DNA of 64,000 bases from Acorus gramineus (taxonomy: Eukaryota; Streptophyta; Magnoliopsida; Acorales; Acoraceae), in contig CM060856.1 in NCBI GenBank assembly GCA_030737835.1, positions 14,611,116 to 14,675,115 of the forward strand. The letters run 5' to 3'. Positions 37,761 through 49,430 of this stretch are shown here, one piece after another. Within the stretch, counting starts at the first letter, position 1. Each line of letters starts with the position of its first letter. The notes under the pieces were generated by a model. It ran no database searches. It was not told where the DNA came from and was given only the letters and a program-made list of their open reading frames with translations. The translations under genes and the position numbers were made by a program.

Positions 37761-38319
37761 TAGGTCTGTCAATGAGTTGCGGATCGACTCGGATCTGGAC
37801 CTGACCCGATAAAAGGCGTAAATACGAGACCCGTAGGATCTGACAATCAAAACCGGTCGGGACTAGGTCTACCCTGACCTGATCATATGGACCCGATTGA
37901 TTCAATTCAAATATTATGTAATTTTTATTTATTTATGATCCAACCTAACACTCATGATTCAACCAAACATTTATAATTAAGTATTGAATAATCATTTAAA
38001 AATTTAAAATATTTTTACAACCTTTTAACTTTACGTAAAAACATAATAATTCAAATCGTATTACAAATATTTCCTCATAAAATATTTAAAAATCAAAATG
38101 GTAAAGAACTATTTATAATATATTAGACTCTATTAAAAAGAAAAAAAAATGAAGTCATTATAGGCCCTTGAAAATTTTTAAACTTTTTCTTATCTGGCCT
38201 GAATTTATTAATGAGTTGACATGATCCGATCCAAGATCCGTTATGGATCTGACCTGAAAGATCCAACAATCAAACAAATCAGGTCACAGTCCACACCGAC
38301 CCGACCGGTTGACAGCCTA
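37761..38319. mobile_element. 559-bp hAT-type MITE in the promoter region of the lysine-rich protein gene
   Basis: Ends TAGGTCTGTCAATGAG and, inverted, TAGGCTGTCAACCGG. Flanking 8-mers GTGCAGGG (37753-37760) and GTGCAAGG (38320-38327) are a target duplication with one mismatch. GATCCGAC/GGATCTGACC motifs fill the subterminal zones, as in other hAT elements. It ends about 150 bp upstream of the TATA box. Confidence 0.88.
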
Positions 38320-38467
38320 GTGCAAGGCCCTCAACCGACTTAGTAAACCCAATCTTCACGGTTACTCGGTTAGACCTTTTTAACGAGACACGTGGAGACT
38401 TATGATTCGACAAGAATTATTAAATCCAACACAATAATTTCACCGCGTCCGCCAACTCCTACTCGTC

Positions 38468-38475
38468 TATAAATA
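38468..38475 (+). promoter_or_regulatory. TATA box of the lysine-rich protein gene
   Basis: TATAAATA lies 219 nt upstream of the ATG, followed by a CT-rich leader typical of a plant 5' UTR. A G-box core (CACGTG) is at 38389-38394, and a MITE ends at 38319, about 150 bp upstream of the TATA box. Confidence 0.65.
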
Positions 38476-38686
38476 CCAACCCCTCTCTTGACGAAGTCCC
38501 CACGATTTTTCGCTCTTCTCTCCTCTCGTGTCTTTCCTTCCCCGAACCCTAACCCTAGTTATTTTTCGATCTCTCCCGTCGAAGAATCAAATCGATTCAA
38601 TCGATCGATCTAGGGTTTATTCTGATTCCTCTCAAGATTCCGATCGGTTCCCGGGATCTTGATTAGTCAGATTCGGGTGGGTCAGG

Positions 38687-41600
38687 ATGTCTAGGTGCTT
38701 TTCGTATCCCCCACCGGGGTATGTGAGGGACGAGGTCATGATGGAGCTCTCTAAGGCCCTGATCGAGCAGTCTAAGGTTTGTTGAGCATTTGTTGCTTGA
38801 CGTTGTTCTGGCTCGGTTTATGTTGTTTTCTTTGTGTTCCTAAAGAATGGATGATTCGGAACCCTAAAACTGTATATATGAAAATCTTGTTGTATATATG
38901 TACAATGATGTGGTGAAGGAAAGGATGAGCGATTGGTATGTCTTGTAATCCTAAGATTTTTCCGTTGTAATGGGTATTTGGTGACTAGATTAAAATCTGA
39001 GACATAGTTGAATTTCTTTATCTGGTATTTGAGAGATAGTGGATTTCTTGATGTGGTGTATCTGTGGTTTTTTGAGTCATAGGAATCTATTGTGTGCATT
39101 TATTCAATCACATGGTGGTGGGTTTTGTCCCCATGAATTGATTTATTATTGGAATTTCAAGAAAGTCATATCAGATGTGGTTTTAAGTTCTTTTGTTAAA
39201 TAACTTACCCATCTTTCTTTGTCATGCCTGTGGCATCCTTCCCAATAGCATTAGATCTTATTGGATAATCGGTTCTATTTCCATCCATTTACTTCATCCT
39301 GTGGAGATTATTAACACTTGCCAGTTGTGAAACTTCAATAGCACCGTTTGTGATCATATTGTTCTTGAATTAGTTGTAAACTGAAGAAGAATGATGATCC
39401 CACACAGAATAAAGTTTCTGGACTTGGGTGTTGGAGATAAGTTACAATATTAATGCAGATTGAGATAAATTGAGGTTTTGGATATATTCTATACCCACCT
39501 TTGTCCTAAAAGACAATCTGTGTTGATGTCATAACATTCTCCGGTCTTAGGAATGCAGTTTGAATTGATTTGAACAGTGCATCATAAACTTTGGAGTTTT
39601 ATGTTGTAGATAAGATTTTCTGGTCCAAGTCGTATAAGTAAATGGAGACCTAGAAATAGAATCGGGATGTGGAGGTTTGTTGAACCATGGGGATCTTTAG
39701 ATATGACAGGATAGTAATTGTTGATTGGGATTCTTGGAGGTTCTGGTCCTATAGGACATGAATTTAAATCTCTCTCTTAATGTGCAAATAGATTTTTTAA
39801 GATATTATTTCATCTGAATCATTTATGTGATGGTGATCTTGTAGCATGTGTATCTTGCATGGGGCATTTTTTTGGCAATTTGATTGGTTGATTTCTAGAA
39901 AACTGAGGTAGTTATTCATGGAATAAGATGTTACTGCCACTGCTCTCCATGTTTCAACGGGAAAAGAAATCTTTGAAGAAGTATATTAAATACCCCATGC
40001 ATATTTTTTATTATTAGAATAGAGATATATGCATTTAAAAAAATTGAGGATCTTTGTGGCTGGGGAATGCATAGTCATTGTTGCTTTAGATGTATACAAC
40101 TGGATTTTTTTCTGGAGATTGTTGTGTAGCATAAAATCCCTTGTTTCAAATGAATTTATCATGTTGGAATTTTCCTTTGTTGGGTATAATAATATCATGA
40201 ATGGATAATAGTTTGCAACTCTCCCTGTTAGTGCTGTTTGATTAATATAGTTGGAAAGGAAGCTTTGGCACAGATATAGGTGCATAGGATCATGCTGTTG
40301 TAATAGAGTCTGCTCCTTGCCCATCTAGCTTTTTTTTTTGGTGAGTTCTGGTGTCCTTAATAACCCATGTTATATATAGATGTGAGGCAATGGATTGATA
40401 ATTAGATTGCAGTGGGGAACTTATTAGTTAGGACACACTCGAGATTGCTTTATGGATGGAACATTTAAAAAGTCTATTTGACAGTACTTATCAGTGAAAG
40501 AGAGAATTTATGTAAGTTGCCTTTTTTTTTCCAGGCAGATTCTTCTTTGGGTTTTCACACATGAAATTATTACTTGTAAGGTCAGGGTTCTCCCATTGAT
40601 GAATATTTTGAATATTCTGACAGTTGAATTGGTTACTTGGTTTATCATCTGCAAATGAAGGATTCATTTGTTTACAGGCTATTTTTTTCTCTTGATCTTT
40701 CAGCTCTTTCTTTGGGTCATCCGACTTGTGTATGGAACTGAACATGATTTGATCGATGCTTAATGGATGTCTCATATTAGAAATTAATCTAGGGTGTCTT
40801 TGACTTGTGGGATAATATTAGATAAACTGAAACTATTAATGTCTCATATTAGCAATCGAGGGTGCTTTGACTTGTGCGATAGATTATGATCAACTTAAAC
40901 TATTTCTGATTTGAGTGGTGGCTAGGGGTTGCACATGGAAACTTTTTTAAATTTTAATCATATATGAGTCAACTGAAAAAACTAAGAAATACTAGATCTT
41001 GCCATCTCTGTGAAATGCGTGGTTGCTTAATGGCATAATTGTTGCAATTTATTGAATTTCTGGCCGTGCTATATTTATTTGAGCATATGCCAGTTTAAAG
41101 TAGAATCACTCTTTGTATAAGTGGATTGTGTGGCTATGATGCTTATACACCATGCATTCTCCTCTTGGGTTGTCCTTCCATTTCTCTACTCTGTCATGGA
41201 ACTGATAATTGTCCGGACCATTTGATGCTCTAGAAGGAGAAGAAACGGGTCAAGGAGAGGAGAGAAAAGAAAGGGGAGAAAGAAGGGAAAAAAGAGAAAT
41301 CTAAGGAACATCAAAACAAGGATGAGAAAAAAAGAAAGCGCGAGAAGAGCCACAAGGATGAGAGCAGCAACCAAGGACTAGGAGAGGATTTGAAGAAAAG
41401 GGACAGTGACTCTGAACATCTGGAGAAGAGTGGCCTCACCGAAGAGCATGGTGTTCCTTGCTCAGCACAGTATTCTCCAGATTCTGACAGTACCCAGAAG
41501 ATTGCAAAGAGGAACAAGACCTCTGCTTCCAAAACTGGCCACATGAACAACCATGGTGAATATCTATATCATCAAAAGTTGTCTGGTTGGTTGCTTGTGC

Positions 41601-42225
41601 CACTTCTCTCAGACAATGACCCTTTTATACTGTTTATGTGGTATGTTGTGTAGTTGCTAATGAAAAAACAGGGAGCGTCCTCATCATCAGGTTGCCATCA
41701 ATCAAGCGGAAGCACCCAGAGCCACCCTGTGAGGATGAGCCTTCCACTTCTTGCAGGGCTGAGCCCACTTTTGAAAGTGCTTCTTGCAGGACTAAAACCC
41801 CCACTGAAAGAGGGGAGCCCTCCACTTCTCGCAGAGCTGAGGCTACTCTACAAAGAACAGAGCCCTCCACCTCATGCATGGCTGAGGCCACTCTTCAAAC
41901 TAGGGTCCCCTCCACTGATCATCGTGCTGAGTCCAACCCCTTTAAAAGCAGTTATGATAAGATGGAAGCAGAGTACGCCAACTTGATAAACAAGTGGCAA
42001 CCACCTCCGATGCAGTTTGAATGCACGGAACCTGAAGACCTAGATTGGCTCCTTGGGACCAAGCAGCAGCAGCAGCATAACCAGCAGGCCCTGAAGCGAT
42101 GTGGCAGTAGTGAGCTCACTTCTGCAAAAGGTTCTGGAAAAACCATTGCCCCTTGCTGGCCGCCCCGTGCATGTTATTTGCCGGAGGCAGGTATATACGC
42201 GCTGCCCTATACTGTTCCTTTCTGA
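38687..42225 (+). CDS. Lysine-rich MSRCF-type protein ('myb-like protein X'-like), 3 exons, 321 aa
   Basis: Member of an uncharacterised plant family recognised by an N-terminus like MSRCFPYPPPGY and a C-terminus like YALPYTVPF. Exons 38687-38776, 41234-41555 and 41672-42225 join with correct phase and GT-AG borders. Exon 1 gives MSRCFSYPPPGYVRDEV. Exon 2 is a highly charged Lys/Glu/Arg stretch (KKEKSKEHQNKDEKKRKRE) that looks like nuclear localisation signal and disorder. Exon 3 opens with the conserved GSVLIIRLPS, contains four imperfect repeats of about 15 residues (EPSTSCRAE type), then YANLINKWQPPPMQ and EPEDLDWLLGTKQ, and ends ACYLPEAGIYALPYTVPF. Function is unknown; nuclear location is inferred from composition. 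Intron 1 is 2.46 kb. The name 'myb-like protein X' reflects composition only: there is no MYB domain. Confidence 0.88.
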
Positions 42226-43140
42226 ACTGTACAATGAGAGAATTAAAATATTTGATTTGTGAGGTGAGAAAGAAGTGGGGGTGATTCCTTTTTTTCCCCC
42301 TTTGCGGCAATTGTTTCGAGTTTGATGTGAGGCAGAGGATGCATGTTGGTGCATACTTTCTATTTTTTTTTATCAATAGATAACAGCAATTCAATTTTTC
42401 AGTTGAATGTGAGGTTTCGTTTTTCGTTTTGTTTGTGGCAATCAAATAGCAAGAGAGAGAATGATTTAATGAAAGTTTAGATTTTATATAATAACAAAAT
42501 AATGTTATCCTGTACTGTGATGTTTTTATACACTTACAAAGCAAGTAATGAAATTTTTTCTAAAATAATTTATATTTTTATAATTATATACTAGGTAAAG
42601 TGCATGCGTTAAAGCGCGTGTTAATTACTAATCACATATACGCAATGAATAACTAATAAATGAGTCATTCAACGGAAAAAAAAAAAAGAATAAAAATCAA
42701 TTTGATCTATGAATATATTTTCTATTTGAAACCTATCATAAAAAAAATAATAATAATAATTTCATAATAAAATTCATTATTGTATATACTTCATTTTTTG
42801 TTAGTGGTGGTGTTAATGGTAATTGTGAACCCCACTGAAATTAGAATCATACATGTAAAAAAATAAGATGAAATCAAATTCTCACCATTTTTTGTGATAA
42901 TTTCAAATTCTACCAAGAATATTAATCTAAATTATTATCCTACCCTTTATTTATATTTTTTTTAAAATAAATAGCATCTTCTCTCTTTTTTTTACTCAGT
43001 GTCTCCTCTCTTTATTTATTTTTATTTAACTAATTTAACTAATTTAAAAAAATTACTCTAAATACGTATTTAACACTGAGAAACTATTGCATAGAATTTT
43101 ATGAATTAGAAGTTTGGAAAAATATGGACTCGGCACATGT
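42226..43140. other. 3' UTR and AT-rich spacer
   Basis: The 3' UTR of the lysine-rich protein gene, then strongly AT-rich DNA without genes. Confidence 0.45.
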
Positions 43141-43147
43141 AACACAA

Positions 43148-43372
43148 ATAGGGGTCTGGTTGTGAAATTGATAGAATCTGAGGATCGACGTGCAAAAACC
43201 CATAAAAAGACGAAATTGGCCGGTTTTAGAAAGAGGTCTGATTATAAAACTGGTATGGATTGGGGGTCCATTTGCAAATAGCCCAGAGGAGATAAAAAAT
43301 CGGGTTTGTCTTAGTGAGGGACCTCATTGTTAAATTGGTAGAAAGTGGGGGGCTTTCGGAAAAATCCCATGT
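43148..43372. repeat. Three degenerate tandem repeats of about 82-86 bp
   Basis: Units begin AGGGGTCTGGTTGTGAAATT, AGAGGTCTGATTATAAAACT and GAGGGACCTCATTGTTAAAT and each ends near CAAAAACCC, CAAATAGCCC or AAAAATCCC. No coding sense found. Confidence 0.7.
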
Positions 43373-43439
43373 TACATCGTTTTGTCCTATGCGAGTGCCA
43401 TTCTTTTAGCTCCTTTTTAGGACGGAGATATGATTTATT

Positions 43440-43835
43440 CTTGGATATACATTTATCCGAGTATAAATAAAGATAAAATAATTTTGTGTTTGGTTGTGTT
43501 TTGAATTATTTTTGTTGGTTAACGTAAGAATAAATGTTTTGTTGTTTGGGTAAAATGTGAATAAAGTATGAATACGGATTTATAAAAAGTAAAAAAATAA
43601 TGATAGTTGATTTGACATATGATTTATAAGAGGTGATGACAGTTGATTTGACAGTGGGCCCACATATTCTTTTGGGGGAATAACCTAGGATAACTTTTAT
43701 TCTAGGGATTTATTAGAATCCATATACCACTTTATATCAGTTTATTCTGGCATACTTTATCTGGGGTTATACGAGCTTTTCAAACACAATAAAATTTTTA
43801 TCTGGGGTTATCCAGGGGTTTATTCTCATTTCAAA
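43440..43835. repeat. Dispersed MITE-like repeat, copy 2
   Basis: Partner of 3435-3845. Near its ends it has TATCTGGGGTTATACGAGC and TATCTGGGGTTATCCAGGGG, with inverted counterparts weak or absent. Confidence 0.75.
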
Positions 43836-45180
43836 CATGGGCTTAATGTATTATATAATAATAGATATTGGTTATTAATTTAATTGAATATATTTATTTA
43901 TCATGTTATGAATTTATGAAGACATGATGCAAATCTGATTAATCCAAACTGTTGTACGAGGCATCACCGAAAGAAAAAAAAACTGTTGTACGAGCCATTT
44001 TACAAAGGTTAAACCTTGACATTAACCGATTGGGTAAGGTCATATGCGAACTCATGAAATGAGTCTCTGAATATATACAAAATAAAAATTTATTGAGCAA
44101 CAGCATAATTTTTTTGCATTAATATTGATATTTAAAACGAAAATACACTTCCCACGAGAAGCTTGACAAGATCTTCAACAAATTTTAACTCAAGAGACTG
44201 TCGGGACTGAGTACTCTAGAATGCGTAAACGAGGACTAAGGGATTGTACTCGAGTAGAGAAATACTTCCTTCCTCTTGGTTTCTGTCAGTTGGTGGAGGA
44301 TCTATGGATCCTTATCTTTTTTGGCCTGTAATTATTTTTGCTCTTTTGTTTTCAGGCAATTGAGTTGGACCTGAATGTAAGTATATAAAAATTATAGATA
44401 TGCAAAACAATTCTTTTTTACCTACCAAAAAAAAAATCTATGAGTATCCAATGCTAGAAGGTTTGGTTCACATTTATGACGCGTTTGGATGTGAGATGTA
44501 ATAGCAATACTTCACGTTTGCCATATGCAGCGTTTAAAGATGAAACATTGATACAAGCGCGTTACGCAATGACTCGAAAATACATCGCACCGTGTTAAAA
44601 GGAGTTTTGAATGTTGGAGACCTGTATTACCAAAATACCCCTCATTCATATAAGTCCACTTCAAAACCTTCAACAAACCCTACCTATTTCTTGTCCTCTG
44701 GATAGCCGCAGAGGGCACCACAAATGACCCTGAAAAGAAAAAAACAAAAAAAATGGTGAAATGTGCATTGTAATTGATTTTCATACATTTTTCACACATT
44801 TGTGATCGGCTATTTTACACGGTGAGCGCAGGAGGTGCTCAATGGTGTTATAGACGCAAAGAGCTGTTTAGGACAATAATCCGGTGTTTTACTGATTACA
44901 CACTGCAAACACCCTTCAACCGCACAACTAAACAGTACTTTACTCCGGCCACGGACGGAATCATATTTGAGGATTTTATAATTGATTTTACAATTTAAAG
45001 ATTTTCTGTTAAGATATGTAATTTATTAAACAAATACAAAACTAATTATAGGAATAACTAAGTATATAACATTTTTATAAGTGGACAGATACAACTACAA
45101 ACCTTTTAAAACATATAGTTCATTTCAGATAAATTTATTTTGTTTTACAGTTTATACACTATAATATAAAATTTTAAAAA
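43836..45180. other. Intergenic spacer upstream of the second SKP1 gene
   Basis: AT-rich; no gene seen. The segment starting GACGCGTTTGGATGTGAG at about 44478 resembles the end of a hAT-like MITE, but I could not find its other end. Confidence 0.4.
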
Positions 45181-45263
45181 ATTAATTTTTTGAGGATTGG
45201 CACCCGTAGGCCCCCGAGAGTGTCGGGTCTCTTTCAACCCGACCCGGTTCAACCCTCCGTCCC

Positions 45264-45270
45264 TATAAAT
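45264..45270 (+). promoter_or_regulatory. TATA box of the second SKP1 gene
   Basis: TATAAAT lies 130 nt upstream of the ATG at 45394, followed by an A-rich and CT-rich leader. Confidence 0.6.
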
Positions 45271-45393
45271 TGGGGATCAACAGAGACAGAAATAACAAAA
45301 ACAAAAAAAGCTTCCACTTTTCTTCCCTCCAAATCCCCTCTCCAAGAAAATCAAATCGATCAAAAGCTCTTCTCCTCTGTTTCTTCACAAACA

Positions 45394-46988
45394 ATGGCTT
45401 CTCCATCGCACACGAGGACGGTGACCCTCAAGAGCTGCGACGATGTCGAGTTCGTCTTGGATGGATCGGTCGCGACCCTCTCGCAGACCCTGGTATCGGC
45501 CATGGCCGAAGACTCGTCTTCATCCGACGATGGAACCTTCACTTGGTGCGTCTCCAACATCACCGGTGAAGTCCTCGCAAAGGTCGTCGAATTCTGCAAC
45601 AAACACGCCGACATCAGCAGCTCCCGCGGCGAAGATCTCAAAGAATGGGACAAAGCTTTCATATCGGTCGAGCTGGATCTCCTCTACGACCTCATCTTGG
45701 TAACTCTTCCACTCTGTTTTCTTTATTTCTTTTCTTCTGGTGATAATCTGGTTGTTAGGTTCTATTAAAAATCTGTTCTTTCTTGAATTTTGTGTGTGTG
45801 TGTGGAGAAAACCATATTGAAAGTCATATTCTTTCTTGAACAGAAATCTATTAGTAAATGTTCTGTTTAGAGTCCCTATGTAATGAAAGATGAATGATAT
45901 GACAGTTTGATTTCATGATTGTTGTTTCGGTCATATATGGTATCCTTTATTTCTTTTTGTTGGTGATAATCTGGTTGTTAGGTTATATTAAAAATCTGTT
46001 CTTTCTTGAATTTTGTGTGTGTGTGGAGAAAACCATAATGAAAACCATATTCTTTCTTGAACAGAAATCTATCAGTAAATGTTCTGTTTAGAGTTCCCAT
46101 GTCATGAAAGATGAATGATATGTCAGTTTGATTTCACGATTGTTGTTTCGGTCATATATGGTATCCTTTATTTCTTTTTGTTGGTGTGATGTTTTCTTGA
46201 TTAGCTTTCAGAGTTCTGATAGTTTTAAATTCATCTAACATTCAGAAGTTTTTTTTAAAAAAAATTTAAATAGCAGAGCTTTTGTATATAAAGATTAATC
46301 TAAAAGTTTTCTCTATCAATTTAGGTAGATTTAATGTGTGAATGTTGTAAAAGACTACTTTGGGTTTGTGATATACTATTCATTTGTTGTATGTGTGTTT
46401 TTCTTTACTGTGATGCTTGAAATACAGATATCTTGTCTCTGTCCCCATAAATTACAGTACACTTGAATGTTGTTAAAGATTACTTGCTGGATACTGATCA
46501 AGTCTTTATAGTTTCTTACCGTCAAAGTTAGATTTAGTGTGCAAATGTTGTTTCTGATACAATATTCATGTGTTCAATATATGTGTTTCTCCCAAGTTTT
46601 GATTGAAATACAGATATCTTGTCTTTGTCCCCATAATGTACAATACACTTGAATGGTGCTTAGACATATCTTTGAGATTTTGTTTTCCCTTTGTCACAGT
46701 TGAATCCTTTTATGGTACTGGAAATAGATTCAGAACTGGATTCCTTTACACTCTGTTCCTTTTTTGCTGATTTTTTTTTCCATATTCCAGGCAGCAGACA
46801 ACCTTAATATAGAGAGCCTGCTGGACCTTACAGCCCAAAGGGTTGCGGACGAAATCAAGGGGAAAATGCCCCATGAGATAAGGATGTTGTTCAACATCGA
46901 AAAAGATTTCACCGATGAGGAGGAACGGGAGATCCGAAGGGAGCATGCGTGGGCCTATGGAGGAGAAAGTCTTAAGAGTTTCCTGTAA
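45394..46988 (+). CDS. Divergent SKP1/ASK-like protein, 2 exons, 167 aa
   Basis: Second SKP1 homologue, expected to bridge F-box protein and Cullin1. Exon 1 45394-45699 (102 codons) and exon 2 46791-46988 join in phase 0 after YDLIL, the same intron position as the gene at 18617. N-terminal half: [30 protein letters not shown]-terminal half: [37 protein letters not shown]. It is clearly more diverged than the first gene: the acidic loop is replaced by a Ser-rich stretch, and the usual terminal WAFE is [12 protein letters not shown], extending the tail by eight residues. The frame is intact with clean splice sites, so I call it a gene. Whether the altered tail still serves F-box proteins generally or only a subset cannot be seen. 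Confidence 0.92.
45720..46190. repeat. Tandem repeat, about 228-bp unit x2 plus a partial third, in the intron of the second SKP1 gene
   Basis: The block starting CTTTATTTCTTTT at about 45720 (GTGATAATCTGGTTGTTAGG, then a TG microsatellite, then TTTCTTGAACAGAAATCTAT) repeats from about 45948 with a few substitutions; a third start is visible at about 46168. A related version of this intron is found again at 49464-49695. Confidence 0.85.
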
Positions 46989-47379
46989 GAGAAACTACAC
47001 TGAATGTCTCAGAAGATTGCTCATCTTTTATGGATGGGTATGGTATTGGGGCCTTAGGGGTGTCAGAAGACCTCAATTGGTTTCTGTTTTCTCTTTTGGT
47101 CCTTTTTTTTGCCTAAGAAGTCATGCTTTCTCTTACATTTGTTACTGGGATTGTACTGAATTGTCAAATTTTCCAATACTCCGGTAATAGAATTTCATAT
47201 CACTTCCTTGTTGAATATTTCCAATTTTTCTTGACAGAATTTGTCAATTTTTTGGAGCTGAATCTAATTTGACTTCTCCCCCTGACACTTCATATAAACT
47301 CTGCTGATGCAATAACATAATCAATTCAAACTCTTTCTCCCAGTTATCCCTCTCATAGATCAAGTGCAAACCACAAGTT

Positions 47380-49293
47380 GCCACAGTCCATCTGTTTTGT
47401 CAGTTCTTTCACTGCTTTGTTTGAAGCTTAAACATTTTATGAGGTCAATTTAAAAAAGAACAGCTTGTCATTTATGACCAAATATTGTGTTTCAAATCTA
47501 AGTTGAAACTTAGTGTACACTTGTCATATTGCATTTTTTATGTGTGTGTTCTTGGATATGGGTTTTGTCATATAATCAAATTTATTGGATGTACATCAAA
47601 CTTAATTTGTTCATTTTTTTTTACTATGATTGTTTGGGTTTTTTTTTTTTTAAAGAAGATACGAATGTTTTCATGTTAGGTCACTTCCCATTGAACATTC
47701 TTAAACAATGATATTATATATGTTGTGATTGTCAAGAACTAGTTGAGAAGTATACATGTGATTAACCCGCACAGATGAACTAATCCATGTTCATTACTTT
47801 CATTTAGATTTCTACGTTTATTACAAACACAAACTCATCTCCATATGCAGAGGAGAAATGACTTTAGGACTGTAGGAATGACTTAAGTGTATTAGCGCCC
47901 ATGTTATTATTTCAAAGTAGCTACTTATGTTGGAATCTGAAATTTTTTGTGTCCAAATTAAAGCAGAGGAGAACTACCAGATATGGACAACTGAATGCTG
48001 ATGCCTTCAAATTGGCATCAATATTTGACTACCTGCATTGACTCAACTAGGAAGTCTGGAATAAGTTATGACAAACAATGTAAATGTCTGTTTCAAGTGT
48101 CATCTTTCTTGCACAAGTGATATGCCTTATCTATGCACATCTGCATGTTTTCATGTGGACGTGGTCTTCCATCTGAAAGTCAATTTGCAAGACAAAACAT
48201 GCCCTCCCCAGTCTCTTTCATCACAAACTGTGTATTTTTAACACAAAAAAATATTGATTTGAAGCTTTGGACAAACTCTAATTGAAAAAGATGATGAACA
48301 AAAGCAGATTATATTGATTCTTTTAAAAGAAAAAAAAGAAAATAATTGAGGACGAACATTGAGCTGTGTCCATCTCTTCTAACAAACTTATATCACACAA
48401 CACTACCTAACCCTGAATCTTCCTTGCAATGGGAGAATTATTACATCAAAAATGCAAACTGGTCCAGTTCATATGTACAATTTATGCAACTGCTTGCCTC
48501 AGTGTCCTGTATGAGCCAATTTGGTGGCGTGTAGTTTTTTTCTCCATGTATCAGTAAAATTTGGAACTAATCAAAGCTTGAAGAGCGGCTCCAACGCCCT
48601 CGCAAGTACTCTTCAATGGAATTATGGTAACCTTGTTCCATGCTACTAAATGATGTATCATCACTTACGTTGAGAAATGCAAGTCCAATATGTGATTGCA
48701 CGTCTGAGGCCGGATATGCCTCTTCATCATGATTTTCTAGCTCCTTTAGAGAGAAGGTTTGGGATTCGGCCAGTGCATTGAAATCTTCTTTCCCTTTCAG
48801 AAGATTTAGTACCTGAGAACATCAATATAGGATATATATACCCCCATGACTATCTTTTCATTGACTTGTAACAAAATTTCAATCAAAATTCATTAGTGTT
48901 AGTCACTGAAGCATTACTTGGCTCATGTGGGGGCGGAGTCGGGCTGCCCTTGTGATGCAGAGGGAAGCGGCTAACACCATTCTTTGCATCTGAGCTTCAT
49001 CAAATTTTCCATTCAGATTTGGATCAAGAATATCTGCTATATCTCCTTTCTCAAGCAATGGAGTTGCCTTTACATGAACAGATTAAGTTTAGTTTCATCA
49101 TCAACAATAGAGTGGTGATCTTACCCACATAAGCAAGATATTATCACCAAAGGTTTGAGGACTTACCCACATTACCAAGCTCTCTTGGCCTTTAGGATTC
49201 TCACTGTCTATTGGCTTTCTCCCAGTCAATAGTTCGAGAAGTACTACTCCAAACGAGTATACATCGATCTTATCACTGACCTTCCCATGCATG
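47380..49293. repeat. Segmental duplication, copy A
   Basis: Matches 52715-54607 in the same orientation. It begins at GCCACAGTCCATCTGT, just after the second SKP1 gene, runs through the sequence 3' of the kinase gene and its last three exons, and stops abruptly inside the kinase exon at CCCATGCATG. Identity varies along its length: near-perfect around 47459-47630 and 48570-49293, clearly lower with indels between. Confidence 0.93.
48567..49293 (-). pseudogene. Truncated kinase copy (last three exons of the USP-domain kinase)
   Basis: Exon remnants 48567-48812, 48918-49067 and 49167-49293 match exons 11, 10 and the 3' part of exon 9 of the kinase at 53881-57012, with the same splice sites and an intact stop. 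Only the kinase C-lobe from about residue 546 and the C-terminal tail are present; the ATP-binding lobe, HRD and DFG motifs are absent, so it cannot be an active kinase. The break is at 49293, where unrelated AT-rich DNA begins. Lack of decay in what remains suggests recent duplication or conversion by the intact gene. Confidence 0.92.
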
Positions 49294-49430
49294 GTTAAAA
49301 AATCATTATTAGGATAATATTATATCTTTATTGTCATTATTGTGATATTATTAGTTTCCTAGTTTTTTTAGATTCCTTATCTGTATTTTAAGATTTCCTC
49401 TATGTATCTATAAATAGAGCCATTTTGTGA
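49294..49430. other. AT-rich insert, possible LTR fragment
   Basis: This joins the truncated kinase to the SKP1 scrap. It holds TTAGTTTCCTAG, TTCCTTATCTGTATTTT and TATGTATCTATAAATAGAGC, which resemble the promoter part of Ty1/copia LTRs, but no primer-binding site, paired LTR or target duplication is visible. The call is weak. Confidence 0.35.

Noticed and set aside
41654-41986. Leu-rich 110-aa frame inside the lysine-rich gene
   Set aside because: Out-of-frame shadow of exon 3; the real frame carries the conserved RLP and YALPYTVPF motifs.
49101-49292. Small kinase-like gene
   Set aside because: It is the 3' part of exon 9 of the truncated duplicate, reading through its donor site, and lacks all catalytic motifs.
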